Translations under genes and position numbers: made by a program | Shown here: positions 33,390 through 41,377 of the stretch, one piece after another | How positions within the stretch are numbered: position 1 is the stretch's first letter | How the letters are laid out: each line of letters starts with the position of its first letter | DNA from: Neobacillus citreus | Lineage (GTDB): Bacteria; Bacillota; Bacilli; Bacillales; Cytobacillaceae | Assembly (NCBI RefSeq): GCF_018343545.2 | Contig: NZ_JAGYPE020000010.1 | Span: 81,701 to 123,077, forward strand | Reading direction: 5' to 3' | Length of the DNA: 41,377 nucleotides | The notes under the pieces: generated by a model | What the model was told of the DNA's origin: nothing | Databases searched by the model: none | Seen by the model: only the letters and a program-made list of their open reading frames with translations

Positions 33390-34649
33390 TTACACCAACA
33401 TTTGAAATAGCGTACTATCCTTATTTACTTCCCTGCAGTTAAAACCTTTCGTCTTGATTCGTTCTATTAAAGGGAAATAGTCTTCTCTATCCTTCAGCTC
33501 GATTCCAACTAATGCCGGTCCGGTTTCACGGTTGTTCTTTTTCGTATATTCAAAATGGCTGATATCATCGTTTGGTCCAAGGACCTCTAATAAGAACTCC
33601 CGCAGTGCACCTGGGCGCTGTGGAAAATTAACGATAAAATAATGCTGCAGTCCTTCATAAAGCTTTGAGCGCTCCTTGATTTCCTGCATCCGGCCGATAT
33701 CATTGTTCCCGCCGCTGACGATACATACAACAGTTTTACCTTTAATCTGTTCAGCATATGTATCCAATGCAGCAATAGATAAAGCACCTGTAGGCTCAAC
33801 AACGATCGCATTTTCATTGTATAAAGATAAAAGCGTCGTACAAACCTTTCCTTCAGGTACAACTACGATATCATCGATAAGCTCTTTACAGATATTAAAA
33901 GTCTTCGTACCGACTGTTTTAACCGCCGCACCATCAACGAATGGGTCAATTTTATCAAGCGAGGTGACTTCCCCTTTTAAAACCGATTCCTTCATCCCAG
34001 GGGCACCTTCAGGTTCAACACCGATTAATTTAGTTTCTGGAGAAAAATGCTTCAGGTAGGTACCCACACCAGCCATTAGACCGCCGCCGCCAATTGCTCC
34101 GAATAAATAGTCGATATTTTCATGACAGTCATTTAGAAGCTCGACACCTACTGTACCTTGCCCGGCAATGACGTCATAATCATCAAACGGATGGATAAAC
34201 GTTCGGTTTTCTTCGCGGCTGCATTCTATTGCTTTTTCGTAAGCATCATCAAAGGTATCGCCTACCAAAACGATTTCGACGCTGTCCTTGCCCCAAAACT
34301 TCACTTGGTTTACCTTTTGTTTTGGTGTCGTATTCGGCATAAAGATTTTCCCGCTAATGTTTAATAGGTGGCAGGAATAGGCAACCCCCTGTGCGTGGTT
34401 TCCAGCGCTTGCACAGATAATGCCATTCTCTATATCCTCGGGGCTCAACCTCTTAATACGATTGTAAGCTCCACGGATTTTAAAAGAACGGACACTCTGC
34501 ATATCTTCACGTTTTAAGTAGACATGGCAGCCATAACGCTCAGACAATAAATGATTGTATTGTAGCGGAGTCGGCGAAATCACATCCTTGATGGTGTGAC
34601 TAGCAATGATGATATCCTCCACATTAAATGTTTCGACCTGTTGACTCAT
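33390..34649 (-). CDS. ilvA: Threonine ammonia-lyase (threonine deaminase)
   Basis: A 419-residue PLP enzyme that converts threonine to 2-oxobutanoate, the first step of isoleucine synthesis. PLP lysine K57 lies in SVRSFKIRGAY, ASAGNHAQGVAYS is the substrate loop, and AIGGGGLMAG binds the phosphate. One ACT-like regulatory domain (~325-419) begins near YFIVNFPQRPGALREF; the single domain matches the Bacillus type rather than the two-domain E. coli form. ATG 34649 is ten bases after GGAGG; a TTG two codons earlier is too close. A T-box leader upstream, apparently with an ATC isoleucine specifier, controls it. Confidence 0.95.
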   Translation of the reverse strand: MSQQVETFNVEDIIIASHTIKDVISPTPLQYNHLLSERYGCHVYLKREDMQSVRSFKIRGAYNRIKRLSPEDIENGIICASAGNHAQGVAYSCHLLNISGKIFMPNTTPKQKVNQVKFWGKDSVEIVLVGDTFDDAYEKAIECSREENRTFIHPFDDYDVIAGQGTVGVELLNDCHENIDYLFGAIGGGGLMAGVGTYLKHFSPETKLIGVEPEGAPGMKESVLKGEVTSLDKIDPFVDGAAVKTVGTKTFNICKELIDDIVVVPEGKVCTTLLSLYNENAIVVEPTGALSIAALDTYAEQIKGKTVVCIVSGGNNDIGRMQEIKERSKLYEGLQHYFIVNFPQRPGALREFLLEVLGPNDDISHFEYTKKNNRETGPALVGIELKDREDYFPLIERIKTKGFNCREVNKDSTLFQMLV

Positions 34650-34696
34650 GGTCAATTTCCCTCCTCAAGTTTGAAAAAATCTCAGCTTTTATAAAC

Positions 34697-34970
34697 AATA
34701 AAAAACCCGTCCCCATTGGTATAGGGACGAGTTAGCTCGCGTTACCACCCTACTTCCGCAGCATCCAATAAACAACTTGCTGCGGCTCTCGATCATCCGT
34801 ACATTGTAATATACGTGTTCCATTGTAACGGCGGACTTCCCGGTGCGGCTTACTGGAAATATTTCAGCAGCACATCTCAGAGATGATTTTCAGATAAGGC
34901 CTGTCATCGGCTTCCACCAACCGCCGACTCTCTTTAGACAAACAGCAAATCCTACTCTTCTCGTCATCAA
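34697..34970 (-). promoter_or_regulatory. T-box leader of ilvA (isoleucine)
   Basis: The minus-strand leader holds Stem I (GACGAGAAGAGTAGG at 34965-34951, then AGAGAGTCGGCGG) and GAAAATCATCTCTGAG with an in-context ATC that would be the specifier. Near the end is AGGGTGGTAACGCG (34751-34738), the T-box antiterminator sequence. A terminator hairpin CTCGTCCC/GGGACGGG (34731-34706) with a T run closes it. Uncharged tRNA-Ile is expected to bind and stop termination. The specifier call is by eye and should be checked by folding. Confidence 0.92.
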
Positions 34971-35199
34971 TTTTATAAATCAATTTTTAATAAGGTTAAC
35001 ACCGAAAAAAGGGTCTGTCAATATTTTTAGACTATTTATATTATTTAGACAATTATTAAAGCGCTTTCATTTCCATTTCAGGACACAGATGTCATTTTTT
35101 AAAAGACAGCTTCATTAAAAAGGACAATTACCCTATATTTCCACTAATTATGTTATAATGAAATATAAAAATATTCTGATATTTAGAGGAGAGGTAAAA
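34971..35199. other. Divergent gap before the carbonic anhydrase gene
   Basis: About 230 bp that must hold the ilvA leader promoter on the minus strand and the carbonic anhydrase promoter on the plus strand. A TATAAT at 35154-35159 is a possible -10 for the latter, without a good -35. Confidence 0.35.
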
Positions 35200-35706
35200 A
35201 TGATTATTCCCTACAATGGCAAAACCCCTTCTGTTCATGAATCTGTATTCGTCGCTCCTGGAGCTTATATCGTTGGCGATGTTACCATCGGCAAAGACTC
35301 CACCGTTTGGTTTAACGCTGTTCTACGGGCAGATGACGGTCCGATCATTATCGGAGAACGCTGCAGTATCCAGGATAATTCCACCATACATATGTTTGAA
35401 TCCTGTATCATCGAGGACGATTGCACGATTGGCCATAATGCCATCCTCCACGGCTGTAAAATTGGCAGGAAGACAATCGTCGGTATGGGCTCTACCATAT
35501 TGGACAATGTCGAGGTTGGCGAGGAATGTATTATTGGAGCCAATACCCTGCTGGCAGGCGGAATAAAGATTCCGCCCCGCTCCCTTGTGTTAGGTTCACC
35601 GGGAAAAGTGGTCCGCGAGCTGACCGAGAAGGACTTGCAAATGCTGCAAATGTCCAGTGCCCACTATGTCCAGAAAGGGAAAGAATTTAAGGATATATTA
35701 AAATAA
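35200..35706 (+). CDS. Gamma-class carbonic anhydrase-family protein (YtoA-like)
   Basis: A 168-residue left-handed beta-helix protein with hexapeptide repeats of the I/V-G-D/K type. The likely zinc histidines are H64 (STIHM), H79 and H84 (IGHNAILHG), and VWFNAVLRADDG is a family mark. Gamma-carbonic anhydrase-like proteins of Bacillus may or may not hydrate CO2. ATG 35200 follows AGAGGAGAGG; the in-frame upstream start at 35158 is unlikely. It ends with a hairpin. Confidence 0.88.
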   Translation: MIIPYNGKTPSVHESVFVAPGAYIVGDVTIGKDSTVWFNAVLRADDGPIIIGERCSIQDNSTIHMFESCIIEDDCTIGHNAILHGCKIGRKTIVGMGSTILDNVEVGEECIIGANTLLAGGIKIPPRSLVLGSPGKVVRELTEKDLQMLQMSSAHYVQKGKEFKDILK

Positions 35707-35713
35707 CATTAAT

Positions 35714-35740
35714 AAGGGCACTTGCTTAAGCAGTGCCCTT
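35714..35740. terminator. Hairpin after the carbonic anhydrase gene
   Basis: AAGGGCACTTGC (35714-35725) pairs with GCAGTGCCCTT (35730-35740), with one bulged T. T tracts on both sides are poor, so it may be bidirectional and weak. Confidence 0.6.
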
Positions 35741-35782
35741 CAGATAAAAATATAAGTTTACATAATATTATTATACTAAATA

Positions 35783-36364
35783 TTATTGTAATGATTTAAT
35801 ATCCTTAATGATCTGCTCATAAGGTACATCCGTTGCACCTTCGTACTTCTGAACAACAAACCCCTTTTTGTTTACTAAATAAAACGAAGTGCTGTGCACA
35901 TATTGATTTGACCCTTCTAGCTTCGCTGCCGGGGCCATAAACGACTTATTAGCAAAGCTTTCAATAAACTCCTGCTTATAGCCCGTGATTAAATCCCAGT
36001 TTGCGAAATCAGCCTGCACTCCACTCGCATATTGCTTTAGGACTGCAGGCTGATCCTGCTCTGGATCAATGCTAAAGGAGACGAGCCGGGTGTCCACACC
36101 TTCATCCGCCAATTTTCGCTGCAGCTCGGCCATATTGGCAGTCATTGGCGAACAAACCGTGTCACAGTTCGTAAACACAAAATCAGCCACCCAGACCTTA
36201 CCCTTTAATTTTGATAGGCCAACTTGTTTCCCGTCTTGATTGATTCCTTCAAATCTCTCCACCTTCATGCTAAGCGGAAACTCTACCTTCTCCTTCTTTT
36301 CTTTATCCGCCGAACAAGAAGTAAGAAGCAGGACGGAAAATAATACAATTAAAAAACGTTTCAT
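35783..36364 (-). CDS. Sco1/SenC-family copper-binding lipoprotein
   Basis: A 193-residue thioredoxin-fold protein tied to copper delivery to cytochrome c oxidase CuA. The lipoprotein signal ends in LLTSC with Cys18. The copper site motif is CDTVC (the CxxxC of Sco proteins) in VFTNCDTVCSPMTANM, and the later His is in YVHSTSFYLV. ATG 36364 is preferred over an in-frame start at 36424 because it gives a normal signal peptide behind AAAAGGGG. It follows the ABC operon in the same direction, but a terminator lies between. Confidence 0.9.
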   Translation of the reverse strand: MKRFLIVLFSVLLLTSCSADKEKKEKVEFPLSMKVERFEGINQDGKQVGLSKLKGKVWVADFVFTNCDTVCSPMTANMAELQRKLADEGVDTRLVSFSIDPEQDQPAVLKQYASGVQADFANWDLITGYKQEFIESFANKSFMAPAAKLEGSNQYVHSTSFYLVNKKGFVVQKYEGATDVPYEQIIKDIKSLQ

Positions 36365-36385
36365 TCTCACAATCCCCTTTTGCTT

Positions 36386-36414
36386 AAAAAAAGTGCCGAG
36401 CATCCACTCAGCAC
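36386..36414 (-). terminator. Terminator between the ABC operon and the Sco1 gene
   Basis: On the minus strand GTGCTGAG (36414-36407) pairs with CTCGGCAC (36400-36393), followed by a T run (36392-36386). Transcription would be cut between the substrate-binding gene and the Sco1 gene. Confidence 0.78.
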
Positions 36415-36426
36415 CTTCTTTCATTT

Positions 36427-37434
36427 TTAGTTAATAAATTCTGTATCAATTAATGATGCAAAATCAGGCTTTTCCTTCAAGAATTTAAGCTCTACGGAAG
36501 AGTTAGCAAACTCTTGAATCACATCTTTATTGACATCAGTCGTGAAATGAATATTTTCCCAAGCAGCATCGACGACATCCTTAGCAAGGTCTTGCTTTGT
36601 AATCTCTTTAATGCTCTTAATTGTGATATCTTTTGCTTCTTCCGGGTTTTTTTCAATAAACGCAATAGCTTCATCTTGTGCTTTCACAATTTTAGCAATA
36701 ACATCTTTATCATCTTTAATTTTCTTGCCGCTTGAAACTAAGATTGTGTTTGGCAGAGTTTTACCAAAAGAAATTTTAGAGCTGTCGACGATAATTTTCG
36801 CGCCGCCGTCTTTCACTAACTGTGATGCCCATGGCTCTGGAACAGCCGCGATATCCACTTTTCCGGACTCAAACATGCTTGCATACTGGGCAGGGTTACC
36901 GGTTACATGCTTCAATGTACCGCCAATCCGAGCCGAAGAGATTCCAAAATCCTGTAAAAATGTTTCCATCTGAACATCATGTGTACAGCCAACGCCTGGA
37001 GTAATAAACGTCTTTCCGTTGAAGTCTTCAACAGAATTAATGCCGCTCTTCTTGCTTGCTACAATGGCTGTACCTCCTGAAGAGGCACCTGCAAGGATTT
37101 TAACATCTGCGCCGTTTGTAAAGTTATTCATAACTGGGCCAGGTCCAACTAAACCAGCATCAATATCGCCAGTTTTAAGAGCGGTCATAAATGCTCCGCC
37201 GTCCGGGAATGTTTTGTATTCCACTGTTACATCTTTACCCAATTCTTTTTCATAATAGCCTTTCGCCTTTGCAACCATAGCCGGAGCATGATCAATGTTT
37301 GGAAAATAACCGATGACTACTTTTTTAGCAGCCTTTTCTGAACTGCCGGAACTAGCTTCTTTTGAGCCACAGCCCGCTAGCGCTCCGAATACCAATAATA
37401 GAATAATGCTGATGATAGATACCTGCTTTTTCAT
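36427..37434 (-). CDS. ABC transporter substrate-binding lipoprotein (sulfonate/nitrate/taurine type)
   Basis: A 335-residue periplasmic-binding-type lipoprotein of the SsuA/TauA/NrtA group. The signal peptide ends in LAGC with Cys22. It has VIGYFPNIDHAPAMVAKAKG, LVGPGPVMNNFTNG, and FESGKVDIAAVPEPWASQLV, the ligand loop region of this family. The precise ligand (alkanesulfonate, taurine, nitrate or thiamine precursor) cannot be read. It is third of the ATPase-permease-binding protein operon. Confidence 0.88.
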   Translation of the reverse strand: MKKQVSIISIILLLVFGALAGCGSKEASSGSSEKAAKKVVIGYFPNIDHAPAMVAKAKGYYEKELGKDVTVEYKTFPDGGAFMTALKTGDIDAGLVGPGPVMNNFTNGADVKILAGASSGGTAIVASKKSGINSVEDFNGKTFITPGVGCTHDVQMETFLQDFGISSARIGGTLKHVTGNPAQYASMFESGKVDIAAVPEPWASQLVKDGGAKIIVDSSKISFGKTLPNTILVSSGKKIKDDKDVIAKIVKAQDEAIAFIEKNPEEAKDITIKSIKEITKQDLAKDVVDAAWENIHFTTDVNKDVIQEFANSSVELKFLKEKPDFASLIDTEFIN

Positions 37435-37455
37435 CTTTTTCTCCCCTTTTAATCT

Positions 37456-38217
37456 CTAATTGCTAGTTTCTAAACCCCAGCGGCGCATGACATTTTTTTC
37501 AACGCGCTGGAAGAAGGTAATATCAACAATCGTTCCAATGACGCCGATGATGATCATAATCGCGATAACAAGGCTCATATTGCCAAAATCGGAGGCAAAT
37601 TTAAGTGTATAACCAAGCCCCGGACCGCTGCTTAAAAGTTCCCCCGCCATGAGCGCTCGCCAGGCAAATGCCCAGCCAAGTCTGGCACCCGTCACGGCGT
37701 ATGGGATGGATGCCGGAAAAATAACCTTAAGGAATAAGTCTAATCCCCCTGAACCCATCGTTTGTGCGGCTTTAATATATAGAGGCGAAACGTTTTTAAT
37801 CCCCATCCGCATATTGATGGTCATTACCAAGGTTGCGCCAAGAATGACGATAAACGTAACGGCTTGTTCGTTTAAGCCGAACCACATGATTGCAATCGGC
37901 AGCCAGACGATGCTCGGTACACTTTGCAGGGCCAAAATCAAAGTTCCAAGAGTCTCATCAGCGGTTTTATTTTTTGCTAAAAGAATGCCAAGACCGACAC
38001 CAATTACGATGGCAAGTGACAATCCAATAGCTAAGCGCCGCAGGCTGGCAAGTATATCGTAGATTAGTGTTTTATCAGAAAAACCTTTGGCAAGTGCTTC
38101 GTAAACATCCGTTGGTGCCGGCATTAGCGCTGGTGAAATGTCAAAAATTCTTACTGCCCCCTGCCAGATGATTAAAAGCAGTGCAAAGAATATGGTGCGT
38201 TTAATTGTTTGCTGCAT
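37456..38217 (-). CDS. ABC transporter permease (sulfonate/nitrate/taurine type)
   Basis: A 253-residue inner-membrane subunit with about six helices. The EAA-like loop appears near 150-175 (KAAQTMGSGGLDLFLKVIFP), where the ATPase docks. The N-terminus has FFALLLIIWQGAVRIFDISP. It overlaps the ATPase gene by 17 bases, so translation is coupled. Family: SsuC/TauC/NrtB-like. Confidence 0.9.
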   Translation of the reverse strand: MQQTIKRTIFFALLLIIWQGAVRIFDISPALMPAPTDVYEALAKGFSDKTLIYDILASLRRLAIGLSLAIVIGVGLGILLAKNKTADETLGTLILALQSVPSIVWLPIAIMWFGLNEQAVTFIVILGATLVMTINMRMGIKNVSPLYIKAAQTMGSGGLDLFLKVIFPASIPYAVTGARLGWAFAWRALMAGELLSSGPGLGYTLKFASDFGNMSLVIAIMIIIGVIGTIVDITFFQRVEKNVMRRWGLETSN

Positions 38218-38986
38218 ATGCGAGTTCCTCTTTCACAACTTTATCAATCTCGGATTGTAGTAATCCCATAATCTTTTCTTCCAATTTGCCCACCATTTGC
38301 GGATGGTTTGCGCGCGGCCTTGGGATTTTTACGTGAATATCCTCGAGAACCACTCCTGGACGCGTTCCCATCACAACAATCCGGTCTGATAGCTTAATAG
38401 ATTCGCTGATGCTATGGGTGACAAATAGGATTGTTTTCCGTGTTTCAAGCCAAATTTTTTCTAACTCGGTATGCAGTCGCGAACGTGTCTGCTCATCAAG
38501 CGCACCAAACGGTTCATCCATTAAAAGGACCTTTGGATTCATTGAAAGCGCACGGGCGATTGCCACGCGCTGCTGCATTCCGCCCGATAGTTCATGCGGT
38601 GAATGCTTTGTACAGTTGCTGAGCTGCACCATTTTTAAAAATTGGTGGGCTGTTTCCCTTGCTTCCTTCTTTTTCATCTCTTTGCGGAGAGGGAACATAA
38701 CATTCTCTTCCACGGTCATCCACGGGAATAGAGCAGGCTGCTGGAACACCATGCCGCGGTCTCGGCCCGGTTTGGTAATAGGCTGGCCATTCAAGAGGAC
38801 CTCGCCGCTGGAGGGCTTAGTCAACCCGGCCACAATAGATAATAAGGTCGATTTCCCACAACCGGACGGCCCAAGAATCGAAACAAATTCGCCCTCTTTT
38901 ATTTCCAGATTTATATCTGAAAGAACAGTACTTACCTCATTTTGATTAAGAAACTGCTTATTTACCTCATTAATGTGAAGAAACAC
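38201..38986 (-). CDS. ABC transporter ATPase (sulfonate/nitrate/taurine type)
   Basis: A 261-residue ATPase with Walker A GPSGCGKST, Q-loop FQQPALFPW, ABC signature LSGGMQQRVAIARAL, Walker B VLLMDEPFGALDEQ and the H-loop VTHS. Family: SsuB/TauB. GTG 38986 follows GTGGGGATG. It is first gene of the operon. No riboswitch was seen upstream in the 38987-39200 interval, so sulfur control (for example by CymR) is only possible, not shown. Confidence 0.92.
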   Translation of the reverse strand: MFLHINEVNKQFLNQNEVSTVLSDINLEIKEGEFVSILGPSGCGKSTLLSIVAGLTKPSSGEVLLNGQPITKPGRDRGMVFQQPALFPWMTVEENVMFPLRKEMKKKEARETAHQFLKMVQLSNCTKHSPHELSGGMQQRVAIARALSMNPKVLLMDEPFGALDEQTRSRLHTELEKIWLETRKTILFVTHSISESIKLSDRIVVMGTRPGVVLEDIHVKIPRPRANHPQMVGKLEEKIMGLLQSEIDKVVKEELAYAANN

Positions 38987-39200
38987 TTCGCATCCCCACT
39001 TTCCCTATAATTCGCATTAATTTTATCGGATTTATATTGATTAAAATTTATTATAAAGGTTCTGTGGGTAAAGTCAATTATTTTTCTGCAAATTTTGCAA
39101 ATTAATGATTGTGGGTTGGGTAAAAAAGGTGCAGGCTCCTCTGTATTTGTATATTTGGAAAATTCAAGGGGAAATCTACAGGAAAAAGGAGGATTCGTTG

Positions 39201-39656
39201 ATGCAAAATGTATATCGTTTGGCAGCCAAGTTTATACCCTGCTTGATTATACTTGGGATCATTCTCGGTTTGTTTTTTGATTTTAGTTTTGGAGATGTCC
39301 TTTTGATAACGGCTGTACTGGGGATTGTCAGTTATGTAGTAGGAGATTTACTGATTCTTCGTAAAACCACCAACCTCTTGGCAACCGTGGCGGATTTTCT
39401 AGTTACCTTTTTGGTGGTGTGGTTAATGGGGCGAATGCTGACAAACGAAAATAATCTAATTTGGGCCTCGTTTATTTCAGCTGCTGCCGTGGCCTTATTT
39501 GAATACTTTTACCATGGTTTTCTTACGAATGAGAAAAACAAACAATTTACAAATACCTCGAGGCCTATCCAACAACAACCACATTTCCAAACAGAAGCTG
39601 CCGAGGAGTTTACTCCGGTAAAGCCGGACGTCAGGAGTTCGGACGAGAATAAGTAG
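39201..39656 (+). CDS. DUF2512 membrane protein (YndM-like)
   Basis: A 151-residue membrane protein with four helices (LIILGIILGLFFDFSFG, LLITAVLGIVSYVVGDLLIL, VADFLVTFLVVWLMGRML, LIWASFISAAAVALFEYFYH) and a hydrophilic C-terminal tail. It matches the small Bacillus DUF2512/YndM family of unknown role. ATG 39201 lies behind AAGGAGG; earlier in-frame codons look non-genic. Confidence 0.85.
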   Translation: MQNVYRLAAKFIPCLIILGIILGLFFDFSFGDVLLITAVLGIVSYVVGDLLILRKTTNLLATVADFLVTFLVVWLMGRMLTNENNLIWASFISAAAVALFEYFYHGFLTNEKNKQFTNTSRPIQQQPHFQTEAAEEFTPVKPDVRSSDENK

Positions 39657-39698
39657 AAATAACCTAATTCAGAGCATGGTTAACTCTTATAAAAAAAA

Positions 39699-39727
39699 GT
39701 CCTCATGGAACAATTCATGAGGACTTT
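39699..39727. terminator. Bidirectional terminator between the DUF2512 and MFS genes
   Basis: GTCCTCATG (39699-39707) pairs with CATGAGGAC (39716-39724), with an A run before and a T run after. It can act on either strand. Confidence 0.85.
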
Positions 39728-39784
39728 TACCATTAGATTTACATAATATTTTTATGTGTAACCTTCTTATCTAGTCATATGTTG

Positions 39785-41110
39785 TTATCCCTCACTCAAT
39801 TCTGCAGTCTTCGCAGGAATGAGGAAGCTTAGCACAACCGTGACCATACTTAAAATTAAGGCATAGAGAAAGACATTCTGCATGCCATTTACAATATTTG
39901 CAGTATGGTTAATAATCAACCCCATCACGGTAACGCCAATCGATGTACCGATGTTCCGCAAAAACATCTGCAACGAGGTGGATACTCCTTTAATATTGGC
40001 TTCGGCGAACTCCTGCGAAGCAATCGTGCCGACTGCAAACAATAACCCAAATGAAAAGCCCTGTACTGTCAAAATTAAAAACAAATTCGTATACGACAAA
40101 TCTTTAATAAACATAAACAGTGCAAGTCCTGATAACGCAGTAATAAAACTGCCGATAATAAATAACCGTTTATAACCGAATCGGATAATCCATTTTCCAG
40201 CAGGTGTACTGCCAAACATCCAGCCGACCGCAATGCTTAATAAAATCAAGCCGCTCTTATAAATACTCATATGCGAGCCCTCTTGAAGAAACAGCGGTAT
40301 ATAATTAGAGGTGCCAAAAAACGATAAACAGTACACTAGCATAAATAGATTCGTCATCAGGATGCCTTTATTTTTAAAAAGGGAAACAGGTAAAAAAGGA
40401 TGCGCTTCCTTTCTTTCTACCAAAATAAAAATAATCATGCCAATTATGCCCGCTATCACATACCAGATGGCGTTGCCTACATTGGTAGATAATAATAGAA
40501 GGCTGACCGAAGCCCCAAATAAAAAGAAACCTTTATAGTCAATATGAGTTTTCTTAAATTCTGTTTGCTCTTTATAAGGAAGCAAACATAATACAGTTGC
40601 TATACCAATCGGAATATTAATAAAGAAAATCCATCTCCAAGTCAGAGTCTCGACGAAAAAGGAGCCCATCACTGGCCCGACAATTGAAGAAATGGCCCAA
40701 ATACTGCTGAAAACCGCTTGGATCTTGCCGCGCTTTTCAATCGTGAACAAATCTCCGACAATAATCATCGAGAGTGGAATCATGCCGCCTGCTCCCAGGC
40801 CTTGAATACCTCTATATATAACTAAGGAGACCATTGAGTTCGCCATGCCGCATAAAATGGAACCTAATGTAAAAATTCCAACCGCAATCATCAACAGATT
40901 TTTTCGTCCATACATATCCGATAATTTTCCGTACAAAGGTACGGTTACTGTACTTGCCAGCATATAGACAACAAATATCCACGCAAACAACTCCATTCCG
41001 CCAAGCTGTTTGACAATAGTAGGACTAGCTGTCTGCATAATATTGGCGTCAAGCGCCGAAATGAGGGTCGTGATGACCAGCCCCCAAAATACATATTTAT
41101 TTTTCCCCAT
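39785..41110 (-). CDS. MFS drug-efflux transporter (DHA2/EmrB-like)
   Basis: A 441-residue major facilitator protein. Helix 1 has the motif ALDANIMQTASPTIV (motif D1-like). YGKLSDMYGRKNLLMIAVG is motif A. WAISSIVGPVMGSFFVE is the antiporter motif C with Gly-Pro. TLTWRWIFFINIPIG is typical of DHA2 proteins. The length is below the usual 470-500 residues, suggesting 12-13 helices or a shortened tail. Multidrug proton antiport is inferred. ATG 41110 follows GGAGG. Confidence 0.88.
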   Translation of the reverse strand: MGKNKYVFWGLVITTLISALDANIMQTASPTIVKQLGGMELFAWIFVVYMLASTVTVPLYGKLSDMYGRKNLLMIAVGIFTLGSILCGMANSMVSLVIYRGIQGLGAGGMIPLSMIIVGDLFTIEKRGKIQAVFSSIWAISSIVGPVMGSFFVETLTWRWIFFINIPIGIATVLCLLPYKEQTEFKKTHIDYKGFFLFGASVSLLLLSTNVGNAIWYVIAGIIGMIIFILVERKEAHPFLPVSLFKNKGILMTNLFMLVYCLSFFGTSNYIPLFLQEGSHMSIYKSGLILLSIAVGWMFGSTPAGKWIIRFGYKRLFIIGSFITALSGLALFMFIKDLSYTNLFLILTVQGFSFGLLFAVGTIASQEFAEANIKGVSTSLQMFLRNIGTSIGVTVMGLIINHTANIVNGMQNVFLYALILSMVTVVLSFLIPAKTAELSEG

Positions 41111-41322
41111 ATAAACCTCCGTGAAAAAGCCAAATATAACTCTTCCTAATTTTTTACATATATATGATTTCAGACTAAACTATTATAGCAAAAGGTTTAC
41201 TAATTTTTTATTTTTTAAAAAATAAGAATAATCGGCGCCGGAATATGTTGCATTAGAACCGCCCCATACCTCTCAAAAAAAAAATCAGTTCTCATGCAAA
41301 TGATGCACAAACATACTAAGAT
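41111..41322. other. Gap upstream of the MFS gene
   Basis: AT-rich stretch that contains the MFS promoter. No open frame or tRNA was recognised. Confidence 0.4.
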
Positions 41323-41366
41323 TAGTAGCACAAACCAAGGCCATGGTTTGTGCTACTATTTTTTTA
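41323..41366 (+). terminator. Plus-strand terminator with no gene before it in the window
   Basis: TAGTAGCACAAACC (41323-41336) pairs perfectly with GGTTTGTGCTACTA (41345-41358), then seven to eight T residues. The nearest plus-strand gene ends at 39656, and the gene just left points the other way. Confidence 0.8.
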
Positions 41367-41377
41367 TAGTAGAAGTG

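Noticed and set aside
36614..36973. Plus-strand frame of 120 codons opposite the substrate-binding gene
   Set aside because: It is a shadow of a typical lipoprotein, with no ribosome site.
38409..38945. Plus-strand frame of 178 codons in the ABC ATPase gene
   Set aside because: It is antisense to an ATPase with every catalytic motif intact.

Overview
The window looks like chromosome from an endospore-forming, low-GC Bacillaceae bacterium of the Bacillus/Neobacillus type. The evidence is: Shine-Dalgarno sites of the AGGAGG type, frequent GTG and TTG starts, Rho-independent terminators after most units, a T-box leader, a CcpA-type cre site, and several sporulation and germination gene sets (CotG/CotH/CotB, GerPA/GerPF, Ger(x)A-B-C, YrzI, a YeeI-type YebC). 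The species assignment is inference. I see no insertion sequence, rRNA, tRNA or CRISPR array.

Layout. (1) 1-5200 is a spore-coat locus: a Gly-Ser repeat CotG-like protein, a divergent CotH-type protein kinase, and three proteins built from CotB-type modules. (2) 5196-7440 holds a nitronate monooxygenase, a YuxK-type thiol-disulfide protein and a GNAT acetyltransferase. (3) 7494-7592 holds a probable ~100-nt minus-strand RNA. (4) 7737-11832 is a trehalose operon treP-treA-treR, with a sigma-A promoter, TreR operators and a cre site. (5) 11871-14400 holds a YedK/HMCES protein, three tandem GerPA/GerPF-family genes that all appear to start at TTG, and an RraA-like protein. (6) 14503-17123 holds a TVGFGD potassium channel with an RCK domain and a possible internal start, a GNAT protein and a DUF4405 membrane protein. 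(7) 17129-22968 holds a short gene resembling the phage G39P helicase loader/inhibitor behind a SRPBCC gene, a membrane acyltransferase, an acyl-CoA ligase, a coiled-coil protein with a LexA-like site, and a MocR regulator. (8) 23199-28846 holds a DUF3231 protein, a CrcB fluoride-channel pair, a 46-aa YrzI protein, a YbaK-type deacylase, a GNAT protein, an EamA exporter and a YeeI/YebC protein. (9) 29071-33216 is a germinant-receptor operon A-B-C plus a CLC_0170-type small membrane protein. (10) 33390-41110 holds T-box-controlled ilvA, a gamma-carbonic anhydrase, a Sco1 protein, a sulfonate/nitrate/taurine-type ABC transporter, a DUF2512 membrane protein and a drug-efflux MFS protein.

How the parts fit together. 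The coat cluster joins a kinase with likely phospho-acceptor proteins. The GerP-type proteins and the Ger(x)ABC receptor would act later, in letting germinants through the coat and sensing them at the inner membrane. The trehalose operon is a complete uptake, hydrolysis and regulation unit; TreP lacks an EIIA domain and must borrow one. The remaining genes are mostly independent housekeeping or accessory units.

The observations most worth checking are the CotG-like Gly-Ser-X periodicity beside CotH and CotB, the possible internal translation start that would release a free RCK domain, the G39P-like gene in ordinary chromosome, the unannotated ~100-nt RNA at 7.5 kb, and the LexA-like site before the coiled-coil gene. 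No searches were run. Family names rest on motifs recognised by eye.
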